Shown here piece by piece: positions 1-5,575 of a DNA stretch of 7,559 nucleotides (its first letter is position 1; every line of letters starts with the position of its first letter). This DNA comes from Planktothrix sp. UBA8402 (GTDB lineage Bacteria > Cyanobacteriota > Cyanobacteriia > Cyanobacteriales > Microcoleaceae). The position numbers and the translations under genes were made by a program. The stretch lies in contig DMPJ01000567.1 of the NCBI GenBank assembly GCA_003456035.1, positions 1 to 7,559 on the forward strand, in the 5' to 3' direction. Under the pieces are notes generated by a model. That model searched no databases. It saw only the letters and a list, made by a program, of their open reading frames with translations, and was not told the origin of the DNA.

Positions 1-31
1 GTGAAATCAGCGTCATCCGTTAAATCCGTGT

Positions 32-685
32 TTAAGGTTCTACTATTACAGGAGTTCCGATTTTTACTATCTTAAATAGAGTCAGAACATCTTGATTAAA
101 CATCCGAATACAACCGTGCGATGCGGCTTGTCCAACGGTTTCGGTATTAGGAGTGCCATGGAAGCCAATATAGTTTTTTCCGTCTGTCCAAAAGCCAATC
201 CAACGCTCTCCTAAAGGATTATCTGGCCCTGGAGGAATAATATCTCCGGTGAGGGGATGTTCCCAAGTGGGCTGGGAAATCATTTCGATAACTTGATATT
301 CACCGACGGGAGTTTCCCAACCTTCTCGACCGACGGCGATAGGGTAACTGCTGCTTAGTTGTTGATTTTGATAGATATAAACACGACGTTGATTTAATTT
401 AATCACCACTTTCAAATTGGTTTCAATTGGTTGAATAAATCGGTTATTTGGTGGAGGGAATAAATTAGAAGTGGCAAATTTGGGAGTGTTAGGGGTTAAT
501 AATTTAATTGGGGATGGAGCCAGGGGAATAGGATTCTGGGGCTGAACCGATAGGGCTGGGGTCTGTTTTGTCACTCCCCCGACCAGTATAGTTGTCCCGA
601 AAATAACTGCTGTCCACTGTTTTTGAAAACGTTCTCCTCTAACCATGGCAATATTTTTATTTATTTTAATGGGTTGATTAACCAT
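32..685 (-). CDS. Secreted L,D-transpeptidase (YkuD domain)
   Basis: The product is a YkuD-family L,D-transpeptidase. Family members form 3-3 peptidoglycan crosslinks, or attach proteins to the wall, in the periplasm through a catalytic cysteine. Numbered from ATG 685 (217 aa), a basic N-terminus precedes a hydrophobic segment at about 24-38 (signal peptide or anchor). A Pro/Asn-rich linker follows to about residue 90, then the YkuD domain at about 91-216. The catalytic signature is clear: His176 in FHGTP, and SHGCIR with Ser189, His190, Gly191, Cys192 and Arg194. The frame stays open upstream to a TTG at 721, but that would give an overlong N-terminus. ATG 685 or ATG 646 is more likely, and 646 gives the most compact signal peptide. 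None of the three has a good Shine-Dalgarno site. The TAA stop is at 32-34 and no clear terminator is visible in the 31 bases beyond it. Family assignment is secure; the start is not. Confidence 0.9.
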   Translation of the reverse strand: MVNQPIKINKNIAMVRGERFQKQWTAVIFGTTILVGGVTKQTPALSVQPQNPIPLAPSPIKLLTPNTPKFATSNLFPPPNNRFIQPIETNLKVVIKLNQRRVYIYQNQQLSSSYPIAVGREGWETPVGEYQVIEMISQPTWEHPLTGDIIPPGPDNPLGERWIGFWTDGKNYIGFHGTPNTETVGQAASHGCIRMFNQDVLTLFKIVKIGTPVIVEP

Positions 686-783
686 TATTGTTTCTAGTGT
701 TGTTCTCGCTGTCCTACCCAAAGTTTAATATTTGTAAAATTTGGGGAAATTTGAAAATTGTGGTTTAAAATAACGGGAAAATC

Positions 784-798
784 AGAAACCAGGTTTCT
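784..798. repeat. Perfect 15-nt palindrome (AGAAACC-A-GGTTTCT)
   Basis: Seven bases, AGAAACC (784-790), are followed by one A and their exact inverse complement GGTTTCT (792-798). Similar GAAACC/GGTTTC palindromes recur between genes in cyanobacterial genomes, from my general recollection, so this may be a dispersed short repeat. It lies just beyond the end of the putative gene remnant on the minus strand. With a one-base spacer it would make a poor RNA hairpin and no T-run follows, so I do not call it a terminator. Confidence 0.5.
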
Positions 799-850
799 AA
801 AAACTAACTCGATTCAAGATAGGAAATCAGGGCTTGGAATTTTCCCGATT

Positions 851-860
851 GGCGATCGCC
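851..860. repeat. HIP1 octamer in extended palindrome GGCGATCGCC
   Basis: GCGATCGC at 852-859 sits inside the 10-bp palindrome GGCGATCGCC. HIP1 is strongly over-represented in many cyanobacterial genomes. Further copies in this window are at 911-918, 3192-3199 (inside the signal peptide of the barrel gene) and 3619-3626 (inside aroF). Four copies in 7.6 kb is far above the roughly one per 65 kb expected by chance, and this is the main nucleotide-level marker of the host lineage. Confidence 0.9.
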
Positions 861-910
861 TTGATCAAACATAGTATTATCCATGATCATAACCTGTAGG
901 GCTTCAAATT

Positions 911-918
911 GCGATCGC
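911..918. repeat. HIP1 octamer GCGATCGC
   Basis: Second exact HIP1 copy, about 60 bases from the first, in the stretch between the transpeptidase and PilB-like genes. It falls in segment B of the putative gene remnant. Confidence 0.9.
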
Positions 919-1146
919 CAATTTCCTCCTCCGGGAGTTGGGCAATTTCCACTTGCATTTTATAGATGATTTCCGCAAAGGCTGTTAAACTAAACTTATT
1001 AGATAACCATTACTCATCCCCTTGTCTTCATTCCTCAACGGTTGCAGATATGGAATTTCCGTCCGAGTGCCTTTTAAACGTGCAGCTAATTCATACTGAC
1101 TTAGCTCGAAAACTAAGAATATTGGACTAAGACACTAATATAAAAA

Positions 1147-2286
1147 ATGTTAGCTAAATCTGAAACAACTGGAACAGTTACGTTGGAAGCGCAGCAAATT
1201 TTTGCCTTAATTGATAGTATCTTACCACTAGAAGTTTGCTTGCATTACCAAATTTTGCCTCTGTGCCTCAAAGATAATCATTTATATTTGGGTGTTGTTG
1301 ATTCGGAAGATGAATCAGCATTAGAATATGTGCAGAAGATCGTATCTTATATGAATTGCTCTATCATTAGTCAGGTGATTTCTTCTGAGGAGCAACGTTC
1401 TATTTTTTCTGCCTATCTCTATTATACACAACAGGCTAAAGCTAGTGAATCTTTGACTACAGATATTGAAGAAAAAACCGGATTTTCTGAACAGAAAAAC
1501 TCCTTACCAACTCCTGTTTTAAGTTCTGAAATCTCTCCTCCTGTTAGATCTCAAAAAGTCCAGGGAACAGAAGCTGTGATTTATTTAGCTCCTGTGAATT
1601 CAAATTTGTTGACTTCAAGAGTTGAAAAATCTTCACCGGAAGTTGTAGAATCAACGCCTCCGAATTATTTAAAACCACTATCGGTTTTAGAGGTAAAAAT
1701 AACTTATTTAGAAAGTCCAGTGGAAATTCTGGCAACATTACCACCCCATGATTTATTACAAGAACTTTTAGGACGGGTTTTAATTGGTGGTATTGGACGG
1801 CTTTATTTTGAACGTCAAAAGGCTAATTTATGCCGAATTTTGTGGAGTCAGGATGGCGTTTTACAATCGGTTGTTACTGGGTTAGATGATCAACAATTTC
1901 AAGGAGTTATTAATGAGTTGAAACTATTAGTAGAAATGCCCTTAATTCCCGTTGATAAGCCCCAACAGGTTGAAATTGAAAGGCTTTATCAGAATACCCA
2001 TTTGTTACTGCGTTTAAGAATTAATCCAGCAACCTTGGGGGAAGAAGCTAACCTACAGGTTTTACGCGGTGCTGCTCTAAAGTTTTATCAAAAACAACAG
2101 TTATCTAAGTTGAGTTTAGACGCTTTACGACTAACACAGCAACTGGAAAATAAACTGAGTGAGCTTGATATTCGCCTGGCTATGACTCCCCTGTCTTCTG
2201 AGAATTTGGTATTACTAAATCAACTATTGAAAACTATGGTACAACAATCTGATGCGTTAATCCAAAAAAATCAAGATAGGGAATAG
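1147..2286 (+). CDS. PilB/GspE-like protein lacking the ATPase core
   Basis: The 379-aa product resembles the N-terminal half of type IV pilus/type II secretion ATPases (PilB/GspE). Residues about 16-95 look like the GspE/MshE N-terminal domain, with the ILPLEV...YQILPL...LYLGVVDSED pattern that in relatives can bind c-di-GMP or a partner. A low-complexity Ser/Pro/Glu linker spans about 96-185. Residues about 195-310 match the segment just before the Walker A loop in GspE: a run around GIGRLYFERQ, then SQDGVLQ, then RLRINPATLGEE and LQVLRG. No P-loop (GxxxxGKT), Asp box or Walker B follows. The protein instead ends in a probable helical coil (about 311-375). It is therefore unlikely to hydrolyse ATP and more likely to be a regulator or adaptor of pilus motors. 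That role is inferred, and no pilus gene lies in this window. Start ATG 1147 has no clear Shine-Dalgarno site. Confidence 0.75.
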   Translation: MLAKSETTGTVTLEAQQIFALIDSILPLEVCLHYQILPLCLKDNHLYLGVVDSEDESALEYVQKIVSYMNCSIISQVISSEEQRSIFSAYLYYTQQAKASESLTTDIEEKTGFSEQKNSLPTPVLSSEISPPVRSQKVQGTEAVIYLAPVNSNLLTSRVEKSSPEVVESTPPNYLKPLSVLEVKITYLESPVEILATLPPHDLLQELLGRVLIGGIGRLYFERQKANLCRILWSQDGVLQSVVTGLDDQQFQGVINELKLLVEMPLIPVDKPQQVEIERLYQNTHLLLRLRINPATLGEEANLQVLRGAALKFYQKQQLSKLSLDALRLTQQLENKLSELDIRLAMTPLSSENLVLLNQLLKTMVQQSDALIQKNQDRE

Positions 2287-2287
2287 G

Positions 2288-2305
2288 GAATTACGAATTA
2301 CGAAT
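2288..2305. repeat. Heptanucleotide tandem repeat (GAATTAC)2 GAAT
   Basis: GAATTAC occurs twice head to tail (2288-2294, 2295-2301), followed by a partial GAAT, two bases after the stop codon of the PilB-like gene. Short tandemly repeated heptanucleotides are a known feature of filamentous cyanobacterial intergenic DNA. The last bases overlap the left arm of the adjacent hairpin. Confidence 0.6.
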
Positions 2306-2343
2306 GGGAATATTGTGGCAATAATTGTCAGAATATTCCCATT
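2303..2343. terminator. Long hairpin between convergent genes
   Basis: AATGGGAATATT (2303-2314) is exactly complementary to AATATTCCCATT (2332-2343). Inside, after a G-G mismatch, TGGCAA (2316-2321) pairs with TTGTCA (2325-2330) with one G-U pair, leaving a 3-nt loop. The predicted stem therefore has 12 plus 6 pairs. It lies between the stop of the plus-strand PilB-like gene (2286) and the stop of the minus-strand barrel gene (2369), where a bidirectional terminator is expected. Neither side has a good T-run, so it may be a stem that stabilises the 3' ends or a palindromic repeat unit rather than a classical intrinsic terminator. Confidence 0.5.
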
Positions 2344-2368
2344 AATAAACCGCATATATTTGGGAAAA

Positions 2369-3235
2369 TTACTTAAAAATTAAACCCAGTAACCCTTTAG
2401 TATAGACATAACTAAAACCAATTTGAATCCCAAAATCGGTTTCTTCTCTAATATATCCGACACTAGCACGTCCGGTAATTAGGAAACTGTAAGAAATGGG
2501 AATATCAATACCTGCGGTAACTGAAGGGCCCAGGCTAAAGTCACTATTAAACATATCTTTGTAGATAATTCCCGCGCCTACAAAGGGAGAAAAACGAACA
2601 GCATTTGTTTCACTTCTGATCGGAAAATCAGCCGTTAAATTAACTAAACTCGCGCTATCACTTCCAATCAAAATTCCACCGGAATGTAAGGAAAGATTTT
2701 CAGAAAATCCGGTTTTTGAGAGGGTCATTAAACCGCCATTCCCTAAACCCGATCCATCTCCTGTAATCCCAATATTACCTCCAATGCCAACATAATTATA
2801 GTTATTACTTAAACGACGACCATTAGCATCGGCTGCTTTCCGAGGATCTTCGGGTTTTTCTGATTTGTTTTCTTGTTGAGCAACGGGTAAAGATTGATCT
2901 GGATTTTGAGCAATATTCCACTCGACTCGCTCCATCCAATTATTACTTAAATCGGCTGCTTTTGTTGAAGGTAAATTATTTTTAACTTCCGATAAAGTCT
3001 GGGGCTGCTGTTGAATAATTTTCTCTGAATTATTGATTTCTGTAGGTTCAAAAGCTAATTGATTTGGGTGGGAATCAGATGTTTCTAAGATGGTTTTAGA
3101 AGCCATTTCTACTGAAGATGTAACAACATTTTCTAAGGATGATTCCGAGGATAATTCTTGAGCTAAAAGTTCACCCCCATTTAGGGTTAATGCGATCGCA
3201 GTTCCCAAAAAAACCGTTTTATAGAGATTAGACAT
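2369..3235 (-). CDS. Exported protein with probable outer-membrane beta-barrel domain
   Basis: I do not recognise a named gene. From ATG 3235 the product is 288 aa. Residues 1-25 form a signal peptide (basic Lys6, hydrophobic VFLGTAIALTL, likely cleavage after Ala25 in LLA-QE). Residues about 26-140 are a Ser/Glu/Gln/Asn-rich, probably disordered region. Residues about 144-288 show alternating polar/hydrophobic strands and many glycines (YVGIGGNIGITG, RFSPFVGAGIIY, FLITGRASVGY, FGIQIGFSYVY). This pattern suits a small eight-strand-type barrel or porin-like domain in the outer membrane, although the protein ends in Phe-Lys rather than a terminal Phe. The start is fixed by AGGAG 11 nt upstream and by the signal peptide; an upstream ATG at 3307 would put 24 unlikely residues ahead of it. 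It lies downstream of aroF on the same strand but is separated by a terminator. Confidence 0.75.
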   Translation of the reverse strand: MSNLYKTVFLGTAIALTLNGGELLAQELSSESSLENVVTSSVEMASKTILETSDSHPNQLAFEPTEINNSEKIIQQQPQTLSEVKNNLPSTKAADLSNNWMERVEWNIAQNPDQSLPVAQQENKSEKPEDPRKAADANGRRLSNNYNYVGIGGNIGITGDGSGLGNGGLMTLSKTGFSENLSLHSGGILIGSDSASLVNLTADFPIRSETNAVRFSPFVGAGIIYKDMFNSDFSLGPSVTAGIDIPISYSFLITGRASVGYIREETDFGIQIGFSYVYTKGLLGLIFK

Positions 3236-3246
3236 TTGCAAGTTCA

Positions 3247-3251
3247 CTCCT
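3247..3251 (-). promoter_or_regulatory. Ribosome binding site AGGAG of the barrel-protein gene
   Basis: Read on the minus strand, AGGAG (within CAGGAGTGA) lies 11 nt before ATG 3235. This supports the shorter start that opens directly into the signal peptide. It is one of the few good Shine-Dalgarno sequences in the window. Confidence 0.6.
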
Positions 3252-3289
3252 GAAGAAATAATTTTTGTCGGGACTTCACCACAGTCATT

Positions 3290-3295
3290 ATCATA
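3290..3295 (-). promoter_or_regulatory. Weak candidate -10 element for the barrel-protein gene
   Basis: On the minus strand TATGAT (five of six matches to TATAAT) sits about 55 nt before ATG 3235 and just beyond the aroF terminator. No convincing -35 hexamer is found at the right distance, as the region is T-rich terminator sequence. Its position would give the barrel gene its own promoter, independent of aroF. Confidence 0.28.
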
Positions 3296-3300
3296 TATAA

Positions 3301-3339
3301 ATAGCAAAAAACAAAGGCGTTTGCTACAAACGCCCTTGT
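3301..3339 (-). terminator. Intrinsic terminator of aroF
   Basis: On the minus strand an eight-pair stem GGCGTTTG/CAAACGCC (3334-3327 with 3323-3316) has a TAG loop. Beyond one mismatch it is extended by ACAA/TTGT. It is followed by a T-rich run (TTTGTTTTTTG, to about 3305). This is a classical rho-independent terminator 30-60 nt after the aroF stop, and it separates aroF from the barrel-protein gene. Confidence 0.8.
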
Positions 3340-3360
3340 CAAGTTTTCAACTTTTGACAA
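3336..3360 (-). other. Second hairpin overlapping the aroF terminator
   Basis: TTGTCAAGTT (3336-3345) pairs with AACTT (3349-3353) and, after a TT bulge, GACAA (3356-3360), around a TTC loop. On the minus strand it begins four bases after the aroF stop. Its bases 3336-3339 are also used by the outer stem of the terminator hairpin, so the two full structures compete. It could be a 3'-end stabilising stem or part of a composite terminator. Confidence 0.5.
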
Positions 3361-3364
3361 AAAA

Positions 3365-4426
3365 TTAACCGACGACAGCCAGTTCTTTTGGCCAACGACC
3401 AACGGCCTTACCAATGACAGACAGTTCTTGCATTAAGCGGTCAAACCGTTCTGGGGTAAGGGATTGAGGGCCATCAGATAGAGCTTTGGCTGGGTTGGGA
3501 TGGACTTCAATCATTAAGGAATCTGTTCCGGCGGCAATAGCAGCCATCGCCATTGAGGGAACATATTCCGCCACACCGACGCCATGACTGGGATCGATCA
3601 TAATTGGTAGGTGGGTAAGCGATCGCAATACGGGTAATACGGATAAATCCAAGGTATTACGGGCATATTGACGATCAAAAGTGCGAATTCCCCGTTCACA
3701 TAAAATCACGTTAGGGTTGCCGCCCGCTAGGATATATTCCGCCGCCATTAACCATTCTTCGATGGTAGCCGCCATTCCCCGTTTGAGTAATACGGGTTTA
3801 TTTTGGGCTCCCACTTTTTTCAATAGGGAAAAGTTCTGCATATTGCGAGCGCCAATTTGAATAATATCGGCGACTTCCCCTAATTTTTCCAGGTCTTCGG
3901 CATCCATTAACTCCGTAATAATACCTAATCCCGTTGCGTCCCGGGCCGCAGCTAATAACCCTAATGCGCTTTCCCCATGTCCTTGAAAAGCGTAGGGAGA
4001 TGTCCGAGGTTTGAAAGCACCTCCGCGCAGGAATTTAGCACCAGCAGCTTTAACTCGTTTAGCGGTTTCGACAATCATTTCCTCATTTTCTACGGAGCAA
4101 GGCCCAGCAACGATAACCAGGGGATGATGTTCGCTAAAGGTGACATCTCCGGCGGGAGTGGGGACAGTGACTTCACTGGCTTCGCCCTGACGGTAGGCGC
4201 GACTCACCCGTTTATAGGGTTTTTCCACGCGTAATACGTCTTCAATAAAAGGACTGATTTCCCGCAATTGCAAGGGGTCAATTTCAGCAGTTTCTCCGAC
4301 TAACCCGATCACAACTTTGTGTTTACCGACAATTTTTTCTGGCGATAAACCCCATCCGGTGATCAGTTCTTCACCTAAACGTTCAATTTCGGCTTCAGGT
4401 GTGCCGACTTTCATTACTATAATCAT
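3365..4426 (-). CDS. aroF: 3-deoxy-7-phosphoheptulonate (DAHP) synthase, type I-beta
   Basis: The enzyme condenses phosphoenolpyruvate and erythrose 4-phosphate to DAHP, the first step of the shikimate pathway to Phe, Tyr, Trp, folate and quinones, in the cytosol. The 353-aa product has full length for the AroA I-beta subfamily. A small ferredoxin/ACT-like N-terminal domain (about 1-70, starting MIIVMKVGTP) precedes a TIM barrel (about 100-345). Visible active-site elements are AGPCSVE (107-113, metal ligand Cys110), KFLRGGAFKPRTSPY (131-145), LLKRG (213-217), DPSHG (278-282, ligand His281), Glu307 in IEVHPNP and Asp318 in SDGPQS. All four expected metal ligands are present. In relatives the N-terminal domain gives feedback inhibition by aromatic amino acids; that is inferred here. 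Start ATG 4426 lacks a clear Shine-Dalgarno site and a second ATG lies four codons in. An intrinsic terminator follows. A HIP1 copy lies inside. Confidence 0.96.
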   Translation of the reverse strand: MIIVMKVGTPEAEIERLGEELITGWGLSPEKIVGKHKVVIGLVGETAEIDPLQLREISPFIEDVLRVEKPYKRVSRAYRQGEASEVTVPTPAGDVTFSEHHPLVIVAGPCSVENEEMIVETAKRVKAAGAKFLRGGAFKPRTSPYAFQGHGESALGLLAAARDATGLGIITELMDAEDLEKLGEVADIIQIGARNMQNFSLLKKVGAQNKPVLLKRGMAATIEEWLMAAEYILAGGNPNVILCERGIRTFDRQYARNTLDLSVLPVLRSLTHLPIMIDPSHGVGVAEYVPSMAMAAIAAGTDSLMIEVHPNPAKALSDGPQSLTPERFDRLMQELSVIGKAVGRWPKELAVVG

Positions 4427-4545
4427 TTATGGTTTTAGATCGATTGATCAAACTTAAAAAGCTGAAATTGTTTCAAAAAATACAGCCTACGTTAAAGCTA
4501 ATTTAGTCTATAACAATTCAGTTTTGGACACAAACTTTTAAATTC

Positions 4546-5082
4546 TTAATTTTTCGGTTTGTTTTGCCTGGTAGCTTTCCATCCGTCCTGCATTCGCCCT
4601 AAATTCAGTTTGAATTCCTGCCAACCTAAAATACTACCCAAGGCTTCTTCATCCCAGGATGCTGACAGAACTCCATAGCTTAACCCTAGAACACTTAACC
4701 CAAAAAATCCCGTACTTAGAATCACAACGGCTGCATTAGGAAGGACTAACAAATCTTGGGCAATAATAAAATAACTACCAATAAATGTTCCTAAACCTAG
4801 CAGTAAAGGAATTCCAGCCAAAACTACCATCCGAGATAACATCCGTTGGCTGACTTTCTCTGGAATTTTTGTTTCTTCACGGGTATAACCCCGTTTAGTT
4901 TCTTTGCTTTTTTGGGGTTGAGGTTGGGGGGACTTAGGAGTTACCTTGACTTTCTGATCAGGTCTAGTCGATTTAAGGTCTGAATTCGCCTTTGTTGGGG
5001 GATTAGAGGTCGCTTTATCGGGTTTTTTGCGATTTTTCCTCGGTTCAAAGGGGGGACGTGCGGGAGGACGTTCAGAGGACAT
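4546..5082 (-). CDS. pam68: PAM68-family photosystem II assembly factor
   Basis: The 178-aa product matches the PAM68 family, a thylakoid membrane factor for photosystem II assembly. In cyanobacteria it is reported to associate with ribosomes and help chlorophyll insertion into CP47. Residues 1-70 are a Pro/Lys/Arg-rich, basic, probably disordered tail, able to face the ribosome on the cytosolic side. The family core starts at IPEKVSQRMLSRM (73-85). Two membrane segments follow at about 86-108 and 112-137. The hallmark GLSYGVLSASWDEE spans 133-146, with G150, LGW and EFKLNLGRM after it. Start ATG 5082 has no good Shine-Dalgarno site. The gene is 87 bp downstream of rpsO on the same strand with no terminator between, so co-transcription is likely. 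Confidence 0.92.
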   Translation of the reverse strand: MSSERPPARPPFEPRKNRKKPDKATSNPPTKANSDLKSTRPDQKVKVTPKSPQPQPQKSKETKRGYTREETKIPEKVSQRMLSRMVVLAGIPLLLGLGTFIGSYFIIAQDLLVLPNAAVVILSTGFFGLSVLGLSYGVLSASWDEEALGSILGWQEFKLNLGRMQDGWKATRQNKPKN

Positions 5083-5169
5083 AGGTTGAGAAAATGGGTC
5101 TGAAAATGCAGGAGGAAAGCTTACAGTAGGGAATCAAGGTTTCGGTTAGCTTGACATTTCTGAAAAATT

Positions 5170-5439
5170 CTAGCCCCGAATACCCAGACGAGCAATTAAC
5201 GCTTGATAGCGTGATTTGTCTAGGCGTTGTAAAAAACCTAACAGGCTTTTACGACGACTAATCATTTGTAAAAGTCCACGCCGAGAAGCGTGATCTTTTT
5301 TGTTGATTTTTAAGTGTTCGCTGAGTTTGCTAATCCGTTCGGTCAGCATAGCCACTTGCACCTCGCAGGAACCGGTATCGGTTTCATGGGTTTGGTGCTC
5401 GGACATGATTTCTTGTTTACGCTGCTGTGTGAGAGCCAT
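5170..5439 (-). CDS. rpsO: 30S ribosomal protein S15
   Basis: The 89-aa product is a full-length bacterial S15, a primary binder of the 16S rRNA central domain that organises the platform of the 30S subunit and bridges to the 50S. Visible family signatures are HETDTGS (18-24), the helix EVQVAMLTERISKLSEHLK (26-44), the rRNA-contacting DHASRRGLLQMISRRKSLL (49-67) and the closing RYQALIARLGIRG. Start ATG 5439 fits the usual MALTQQRKQEI opening; its Shine-Dalgarno is weak (GAG only). It is the first gene of a probable rpsO-pam68 unit and is divergent from the STAND NTPase gene. No pnp gene follows, unlike the rpsO-pnp arrangement of enterobacteria. Confidence 0.97.
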   Translation of the reverse strand: MALTQQRKQEIMSEHQTHETDTGSCEVQVAMLTERISKLSEHLKINKKDHASRRGLLQMISRRKSLLGFLQRLDKSRYQALIARLGIRG

Positions 5440-5497
5440 AGTTGTTGAATCTCAAATTAATCCATAAATTGCCATAACCATTTAGAGTACCATACTT

Positions 5498-5525
5498 TTG
5501 TTGACTTTTGATTGTTGATTATTGA
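5498..5525. repeat. Degenerate heptanucleotide tandem repeat, four units
   Basis: TTGTTGA, CTTTTGA, TTGTTGA and TTATTGA follow each other without a gap (consensus YTNTTGA), and a fifth unit TGGTTGG is more diverged. It lies in the 136-bp spacer between divergent rpsO and the STAND gene, just upstream of the candidate -10 box of the latter. It resembles cyanobacterial short tandemly repeated heptamers. Copy-number change here would alter promoter spacing. Confidence 0.6.
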
Positions 5526-5541
5526 TGGTTGGCTGTTCCCT

Positions 5542-5547
5542 TATAAT
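5542..5547 (+). promoter_or_regulatory. Candidate -10 box TATAAT of the STAND gene
   Basis: An exact TATAAT lies 28 nt upstream of GTG 5576, which predicts a short leader. No good -35 is present at 16-18 nt: the nearest TTGAxx hexamers, in the heptamer repeat, give spacers of 13 (TTGATG, 5523) or 21 (TTGATT, 5515). Expression may be weak, activator-dependent or sensitive to repeat number. Confidence 0.45.
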
Positions 5548-5563
5548 TAAATCAATCTAGCTC

Positions 5564-5568
5564 AGGGG
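5564..5568 (+). promoter_or_regulatory. Ribosome binding site deciding the GTG 5576 start
   Basis: AGGGG (in CAGGGGTGAG) lies 7 nt before GTG 5576. An in-frame TAG at 5558-5560 rules out any earlier start, and the GTG at 5568 is in another frame. The start is therefore well supported even though it is GTG. Confidence 0.65.
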
Positions 5569-5575
5569 TGAGAAC

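Larger units (their letters stand above)
804..1134 (-). pseudogene. Possible degraded small gene, frames broken twice
   Basis: No intact gene is visible between the transpeptidase and the PilB-like gene. On the minus strand three overlapping open segments in different frames read as plausible protein in series. Segment A (1134 to 985) contains ELAARLKGTRTEIPYLQPL. Segment B (about 1000 to 887) contains KFSLTAFAEIIYKMQVEIAQ. Segment C (902 to 804) contains DQGDRQSGKFQALISYLES and ends at a TAG at 804-806. Removing 11 bases near 998-1008 joins A to B, reading MSNKFSLT across the join. Restoring one base near 902 joins B to C, reading NLKALQVM. Both HIP1 sites of this gap lie within it. I do not recognise the family. 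The alternative is chance open frames in AT-rich DNA, so this is a tentative call. Confidence 0.33.

Noticed and set aside
15..32. Nine-base near-repeat ATCCGTTAA / ATCCGTGTT at the left edge
   Set aside because: There are only two imperfect units and they are cut off by the window edge, too little to call a repeat element.
686..721. Upstream extension of the L,D-transpeptidase to a TTG start at 721
   Set aside because: It adds twelve residues before an already long basic N-terminus, has no ribosome binding site, and ATG codons at 685 and 646 fit a signal peptide better.
1544..1744. Minus-strand open frame of 66 codons
   Set aside because: It is opposite the linker of the PilB-like gene, is leucine-rich by complementarity, and shows no ribosome site or recognisable domain.
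3236..3307. Extension of the barrel-protein gene to an ATG at 3307
   Set aside because: AGGAG lies before ATG 3235, which opens directly into a signal peptide. The extension would run through the 5' leader and the candidate -10 region.
3977..4234. Plus-strand open frame of 85 codons
   Set aside because: It lies wholly inside aroF on the opposite strand, and the aroF frame carries all the conserved motifs.
4427..4545. Terminator of pam68 or promoter of aroF
   Set aside because: This AT-rich 119-bp gap shows no stable stem with a T-run and no well-spaced promoter pair. Co-transcription of aroF with pam68 cannot be ruled in or out.
5440..5500. Promoter for rpsO on the minus strand
   Set aside because: Candidates such as TATGGT or TACTCT near 5480-5493 match poorly and have no -35 at the right spacing. 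A promoter must exist here but I cannot place it.
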